DNA of 64,000 nt from Fonsecaea monophora (taxonomy: Eukaryota > Ascomycota > Eurotiomycetes > Chaetothyriales > Herpotrichiellaceae), in assembly GCF_001642475.1 (NCBI RefSeq), contig NW_019173932.1, forward strand, positions 992,001 to 1,056,000, in the 5' to 3' direction. Shown in pieces: positions 63,751 to 64,000 of the stretch. The notes beneath the pieces are model-generated. The model was not told the DNA's origin, did not search any database, and saw only the letters and a list, made by a program, of their open reading frames with translations. A program made the position numbers and the translations under genes. Each line of letters opens with the position of its first letter. Position 1 is the stretch's first letter.

Positions 63751-63785
63751 CATATGCAGATATATGCAGATATATGCAGAGATAT
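63751..63785. repeat. ATATGCAGAT tandem repeat
   Basis: Three copies of an approximately 10-nt unit (atatgcagat) stand in non-coding DNA near the right edge. Confidence 0.75.
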
Positions 63786-64000
63786 ACATGTATCATGTTA
63801 TCATGTGTGTCGCCAATCAACCCTATCAGAGCCTTTCACCACGGTGGGAACGCCGTTCATATTCATTGTTCATTCATTCTGTCAGTCATTCGTTCGATAG
63901 CCTTGGGTGACCCAGCTCCCCAAACAGATGCCGCTTAAAAAAAGAAGGGAAAATCGCACAAGATTCTGTACCTCTTGTTCCTCCACTTCCCTTTCGGCTC

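Larger units (their letters stand above)
63122..64000. other. Right-end non-coding region with small repeats
   Basis: 0.88 kb after the last gene, holding the two short tandem repeats listed separately. No coding frame is recognisable before the window ends. Confidence 0.55.

Noticed and set aside
1..64000. tRNA genes, CRISPR arrays, transposons, prophage
   Set aside because: No B-box-like GGTTCGANTCC in a tRNA context, no spaced direct repeats, and no transposase or reverse-transcriptase frames or AT-rich RIP-like blocks were seen; the genome is eukaryotic, so CRISPR is not expected.

Overview
The window looks like genomic DNA of a filamentous ascomycete (Pezizomycotina). Genes are dense, introns are short (mostly 47-150 nt, with GTAWGT-type donors and CTRAY-type branch sites), and recognisable proteins are closest in style to Eurotiomycetes. 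A Chaetothyriales-like fungus is my guess; it rests on gene style, not on any search. I support 22 protein-coding genes, all by reading exons and checking that the splice phases close. I found no rRNA, tRNA, CRISPR array, transposon or prophage.

Left part (1-16,700): the 3' end of a siderophore ornithine N5-monooxygenase gene; PEX6 (peroxisomal AAA ATPase); a Myb-like/AT-hook protein; a DPY-30-motif protein (possible COMPASS subunit); ribosomal protein S13; and an uncharacterised conserved fungal protein whose true C-terminus appears only after removing a 47-nt intron.

Middle (16,900-36,600): NTO1-type PHD-finger subunit of the NuA3 acetyltransferase; a Tra2-like SR splicing protein; a small Ser/Pro-rich protein with a possible PP1-docking motif; a Myb/SANT protein; the mitochondrial aspartate-glutamate carrier; the interstrand-crosslink nuclease FAN1; and a secreted S10 serine carboxypeptidase.

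Right part (37,600-64,000): an APC-family permease; a membrane-anchored acid-lipase-type hydrolase; LSM2; the crosslink-repair nuclease PSO2/SNM1; the mitochondrial thiamine pyrophosphate carrier TPC1 (with a GC-AG intron); NUS1 (dolichol synthesis); an SR-rich protein with a CxxC zinc ribbon; a C2H2 transcription factor behind a 4.6-kb gene-poor stretch; and a small secreted protein of lysozyme-like type.

The genes are mostly unrelated housekeeping functions; I see no metabolic cluster beyond the siderophore fragment at the edge. The loosest functional theme is DNA crosslink repair (FAN1 and PSO2 about 11 kb apart), plus chromatin and RNA-processing factors. I did not find a clearly new multi-gene system. 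The most novel material is at the level of single uncharacterised families (15,887-16,663; 24,364-24,762; 53,070-54,971; 62,378-63,121), unusual residues in known enzymes (NUS1, the lipase), and translational or splicing features (two uORFs, the GC-AG intron, a stop codon embedded in a splice-donor consensus).
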